Of a DNA stretch of 64,000 nt, positions 61,115 to 64,000 are shown in pieces (position 1 is the stretch's first letter; each line of letters opens with the position of its first letter). The position numbers and the translations under genes were made by a program. The notes beneath the pieces are model-generated. The model had not been told where the DNA came from. It did not search any database and was given only the letters and a program-made list of their open reading frames with translations. This DNA comes from Flavobacteriales bacterium (GTDB lineage: Bacteria > Bacteroidota > Bacteroidia > Flavobacteriales_F > PHOS-HE28): contig CP065018.1 in the NCBI GenBank assembly GCA_016700415.1, forward strand, positions 2,176,001 to 2,240,000, read 5' to 3'.

Positions 61115-62620
61115 ATGAACCTCTACTCACGGAAACAACGCTGGAAGCTCGTGCTCGCACTGGTGGCCATGACCATCGTGGGGGCATCGCTGTGGTACAG
61201 CAGCCGCATCGTGAACAAGGTGCGCTTGGAGGAGCGCCGCAAAGTGGAGCTCTGGGCAGAGGCGGTGCGCAACCGGGCACAGTTGGTGAACTACACCGAC
61301 TCGCTCTTTCACCGGCTGCGTGAAGAGGAGCGCAAGCGCGTGGAGCTGTGGGCGGACGCGCAGGTTCACCTCGCCAGTGACGACGTGAACGACCTCAGCT
61401 TCTACCTCAAGGTGGTGAGCGACAACACCACCATCCCCGTGATCATCACCGATGACAAGGGCAGGCCCACGTCGAGCCACAGGAACCTGGACCCCGGGAT
61501 CGAGGACGACCCGGACTCCCTGCTCGCAGAGGTGAAGCGGATGGATGCCGTCCATGAGCCCATCCCCATCACCCTCTTCGGCGACCACAAGCAATACCTC
61601 CACTACACCGATTCCCGCATCGTCACCGAACTGGAGCAGGTGATGGACAACATCATCCGCAGCTTCATCAGCGAGACCGTGATGAACACTGCCGCCGTGC
61701 CGGTGATCTACACCGACAGCACGCGCACCCACGTGATCGAGCACAGCAACATCGAGATGGAGACCATCGGTGACCCTGTCAAGCTCGAAGCCCGCATCGC
61801 CGCCATGGCACAAGCCAATCCACCAATCGAGGTATCGCTCGCTGGGCGTGGCCGCAACTACATCTTCTACGAGGAAAGCCGCGTGATCACCCAGCTGCGC
61901 TACTTCCCCTATGTGCAGTTGATCATCATCGGATTGTTCCTATTGGTGAGCTACGCGCTCTTCAGCCTCTTCCGCAATGCGGAGCAGAACCAAGTGTGGG
62001 TGGGCATGGCGAAGGAGACCGCCCACCAGCTCGGCACACCGTTGAGCTCCCTGATGGCGTGGATGGAATTGATGGACGCGAACGGTACCGACCCTGCGGC
62101 CGTTGCCGAAATGCGCAAGGACGTAGGACGCTTGGAGATGATCACCGAGCGCTTCAGCAAGATCGGCTCAACGCCCGACCTCGTGCCGGAGAAGATCGAT
62201 CTTGTGCTCCGTGATACCGTGCAATACCTGCGTCCGCGCCTGCCGAGCCGCGTAAAGATCGAAGTGCATACCACGGATCCCGAAATCACCGTCCCGTTGA
62301 ACCGCGCGCTGTTCAGCTGGGTGCTGGAGAACCTGATGCGCAATGCGGTGGACGCCATGGAGGGCGAAGGGAGCATCACCATCACCACGGAAAAGGACGG
62401 CAACGAAGTGCATGTGGACGTCACGGATACCGGCAAAGGCATTCCTGCAAGGCAGCTGCGCACCGTGTTCCAGCCCGGCTTCACGACCAAAAAGCGCGGC
62501 TGGGGCCTTGGGCTTTCGCTCACCAAGCGCATCATGGAGACCTATCACAAAGGCAAGATCTTCGTGAAGCGCTCCACGGTGGGGAAAGGGACTACGTTCA
62601 GGATCTCGTTGCGGGGGTGA
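61115..62620 (+). CDS. Sensor histidine kinase (orphan)
   Basis: 501 residues. N-terminal helix (LVLALVAMTIVGASLWYSS), a periplasmic sensor region (~35-265) and a second helix (YVQLIIIGLFLLVSYALFSLF). The H box AKETAHQLGTPLSSLMAWMEL, N box NLMRNAVDAM, and DTGKGIP/WGLGLSLTKRI G boxes are complete. Near the start of the sensor, RRKVELWAEAV and RKRVELWADAQ repeat about 30 residues apart. No response regulator is adjacent. Signal unknown. Confidence 0.93.
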   Translation: MNLYSRKQRWKLVLALVAMTIVGASLWYSSRIVNKVRLEERRKVELWAEAVRNRAQLVNYTDSLFHRLREEERKRVELWADAQVHLASDDVNDLSFYLKVVSDNTTIPVIITDDKGRPTSSHRNLDPGIEDDPDSLLAEVKRMDAVHEPIPITLFGDHKQYLHYTDSRIVTELEQVMDNIIRSFISETVMNTAAVPVIYTDSTRTHVIEHSNIEMETIGDPVKLEARIAAMAQANPPIEVSLAGRGRNYIFYEESRVITQLRYFPYVQLIIIGLFLLVSYALFSLFRNAEQNQVWVGMAKETAHQLGTPLSSLMAWMELMDANGTDPAAVAEMRKDVGRLEMITERFSKIGSTPDLVPEKIDLVLRDTVQYLRPRLPSRVKIEVHTTDPEITVPLNRALFSWVLENLMRNAVDAMEGEGSITITTEKDGNEVHVDVTDTGKGIPARQLRTVFQPGFTTKKRGWGLGLSLTKRIMETYHKGKIFVKRSTVGKGTTFRISLRG

Positions 62621-62743
62621 GGTGTCAAGCACACGCGACACGCGAGCGTTTGACACCGGTTACTCCCGAGCATTAGGCTCGCTGTATTTCATCCGACCTT
62701 TGCGTAGCAGTCGCTCGCGTGTCGCGAGTGCACCTTCAACCCC
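62621..62743 (+). promoter_or_regulatory. Structured leader before hemW with competing inverted repeats
   Basis: GGTGTCAA (62621-62628) pairs with TTGACACC (62650-62657). The loop of that hairpin contains CGCGACACGCGAGCG (62634-62648), which is perfectly complementary over 15 bases to 62712-62726, shortly before the hemW start. The two pairings compete for the same region. A GACCTTTG box at 62695-62702 may be a promoter -7 element. There is no T tract, so any control would be at translation rather than termination. Confidence 0.5.
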
Positions 62744-63865
62744 TTGTCCGGTCTCTACTTCCATATCCCCTTCTGCCGCAAAGCCTGCGTGTACTGCGAT
62801 TTCCACTTTAGCACGTCCATGGGCACGAAAGAGCGTGTGCTGGCGACGATGCGGGCAGAGCTGCGGTCACGCATCGCTGAACTGAACGGTGCTGCACTAA
62901 GATCCATCTACTTCGGTGGCGGCACCCCGAGCTTGCTTTCAGTGCAGGAACTCGGGACATTGTTGAATGATGCAAGATCACTTGCAACGATCGAAGCCGA
63001 TGCCGAGATCACCATCGAGGCCAATCCCGATGACATCTCGGAAGCGGTGCTGGCGGCGTGGCTCGACATTGGCATCACGCGCGTGAGCCTGGGTGTGCAG
63101 AGCTTCCGCGAAGAACGCCTTCAGTGGATGGGACGTGCGCACAATGCGGAACAGTCACTTCGAGCGATCGAACTTGTGGCTAATGCCGGGTTCGCCTCTT
63201 GGACCATCGACCTGATCTACGGTCTGCCGGGCATGTCGCTGCCGGAATGGGACGAGCAGCTCACCATCGCGTTGGACCACGGCATGCCGCATTTATCCGC
63301 CTATTGCCTCACGGTGGAAACGCGCACCGCCTTGCACAAGCAGGTGCAAACGGGGCGCATCAAACCGGCAAATGATGAAGAGCAAGCGGCACAATTCGAG
63401 CACGGCATCGCACGCGTCGCGAAGGCTGGACTGATACAGTACGAGATCAGCAACTTCGGCAAGGAGGGCCATTTCGCAAAGCACAACACAAGCTACTGGC
63501 AAGGCGTGCCCTACCTAGGCATCGGACCTTCGGCGCATTCGTTCGATGGCGCGAAACGTCGCTGGAACACAGCGAACAATGTGCGCTATTCCATGGGCGT
63601 AGAGAGTGGTGAACGGTTCTGGGAAGAGGAGACGCTCACGCCTGTGCAGCGCATCAACGAACGGCTGCTCACCGGCCTGCGCACGATGTGGGGCGTGGAG
63701 CTTTCCGCGCTCGGCGAGGCGTTCCACAAGGCCAATGCGAAGGCCATTGAACGCTATCTTGCGCTGGACGAACTTCTGGAGCGCGATGGACGCTTGATCC
63801 TCACCCAAAAAGGCAAAAACTTCGCCGACCGCATTGCGTCGGACCTCTTTCTCCCCGAGCCATGA
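62744..63865 (+). CDS. hemW: HemW, radical SAM haem chaperone
   Basis: 373 residues of the HemW/oxygen-independent coproporphyrinogen oxidase-like family; members act mainly as haem chaperones. The radical SAM cluster is CRKACVYCDFHFS near residue 11, followed by FGGGTPSLLS, ANPDDI, GVQSFREERLQWMGR, IDLIYGLPGM, YEISNFG and GIGPSAHSFDG. The start is a TTG at 62744 (then SGLYFHIPFC); no in-frame ATG lies near. The same TTG lies shortly after the inverted repeat that could sequester it. The stop overlaps the next ATG as ATGA. Confidence 0.93.
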   Translation: MSGLYFHIPFCRKACVYCDFHFSTSMGTKERVLATMRAELRSRIAELNGAALRSIYFGGGTPSLLSVQELGTLLNDARSLATIEADAEITIEANPDDISEAVLAAWLDIGITRVSLGVQSFREERLQWMGRAHNAEQSLRAIELVANAGFASWTIDLIYGLPGMSLPEWDEQLTIALDHGMPHLSAYCLTVETRTALHKQVQTGRIKPANDEEQAAQFEHGIARVAKAGLIQYEISNFGKEGHFAKHNTSYWQGVPYLGIGPSAHSFDGAKRRWNTANNVRYSMGVESGERFWEEETLTPVQRINERLLTGLRTMWGVELSALGEAFHKANAKAIERYLALDELLERDGRLILTQKGKNFADRIASDLFLPEP

Positions 63866-64000
63866 TCGCCGAGATCACCCACCAAGGACGCACTTGGCGC
63901 ATCGCGCTGAACAAGCCCATCGACCTGTCGCTGCCGTTGGACGCGAATAGTGCGGGGCCGCGTGCGTGGCATGTGGGTCCACCCACCTTCACACCTGTGC
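63862..64000 (+). CDS. N-terminal part of a cyclase-family protein (kynurenine formamidase-like)
   Basis: 46 residues before the window ends: MIAEITHQGRTWRI, LNKPIDLSLPLDANSAG and WHVGPPTFTPV. The pattern of a short N-terminal strand followed by KPIDLSLPL and a P-P-x-F-x-P-V segment matches the start of Bacteroidota cyclase-family hydrolases. The ATG overlaps the hemW stop, so the two are translationally coupled. Too short for a certain family call. Confidence 0.5.
   Translation, partial: MIAEITHQGRTWRIALNKPIDLSLPLDANSAGPRAWHVGPPTFTPV

Overview
The window reads as the chromosome of a high-GC member of the Bacteroidota, most likely an uncultured Flavobacteriales-type lineage. The support is the SprA translocon of the type IX secretion system (T9SS), several proteins with T9SS C-terminal sorting domains, a full alternative complex III operon (ActA-F) followed by caa3-type oxidase genes, the large three-domain form of IspG, DUF3098, and promoter -7 boxes of the Bacteroidota form TAnnTTTG. 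The lineage is inferred from gene content only.

Layout. 1-5124: end of a T9SS cargo gene, an ORF6N-domain gene wedged at the 3' end of deoC, then cysC-cysD-cysN (sulfate activation to PAPS). 5127-13835 (minus strand): VanZ-like protein, gcvH, the 7.2-kb sprA and ruvA. 14253-21512: sirtuin, two T9SS cargo proteins, a TlpA-like thioredoxin interrupted by an in-frame amber codon, a DUF6029-like barrel, an Omp28-like lipoprotein and a small conserved protein. 21614-24352 (minus): queG, ruvB and an unrecognised protein. 24362-35958 (minus): respiratory operon actA-actB-actC-actD-actE-actF-ctaC-ctaD, carrying electrons from menaquinol through multihaem cytochromes to oxygen. 36270-41395: SPOR-domain protein, then the rimP-nusA-infB operon (minus). 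41748-47129 (minus): foreign-looking methyltransferase, ispD, queA, and ftsX-DUF3098-uppP-truB. 47290-53696: leuS with an inserted nuclease domain, DUF3108 protein, M23 peptidase, Rossmann-fold protein. 53805-56130: small membrane protein with its wHTH regulator, and a decayed IS110 element. 56131-64000: ispG, an AsmA-family protein, an orphan histidine kinase, hemW and the start of a cyclase-family gene.

The most unusual feature is in leuS (47290-50793). A complete DUF559 (Vsr-like PD-(D/E)xK nuclease) coding unit, bounded by inverted copies of a GC-rich palindrome, sits in frame inside the leucyl-tRNA synthetase editing-domain region without breaking the reading frame. A solitary copy of the same palindrome sits in frame inside ispG, in a linker, and encodes almost the same peptide as the right end of the leuS insertion. 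Together they look like an autonomous element and a solo derivative of one ORF-tolerated palindromic family, comparable in behaviour to the Rickettsia palindromic elements but carrying a nuclease. Other notable points are a diverged 174-bp duplicate of the deoC 3' end flanking an ORF6N gene, a probable attenuator in the rimP-nusA-infB leader, a possible bridge-RNA region beside the IS110 remnant, and many different phrase-like short-period repeats in the intergenic gaps.

All identity, GC and distance figures are hand counts. No database search was possible. No tRNA, rRNA or CRISPR array was seen.
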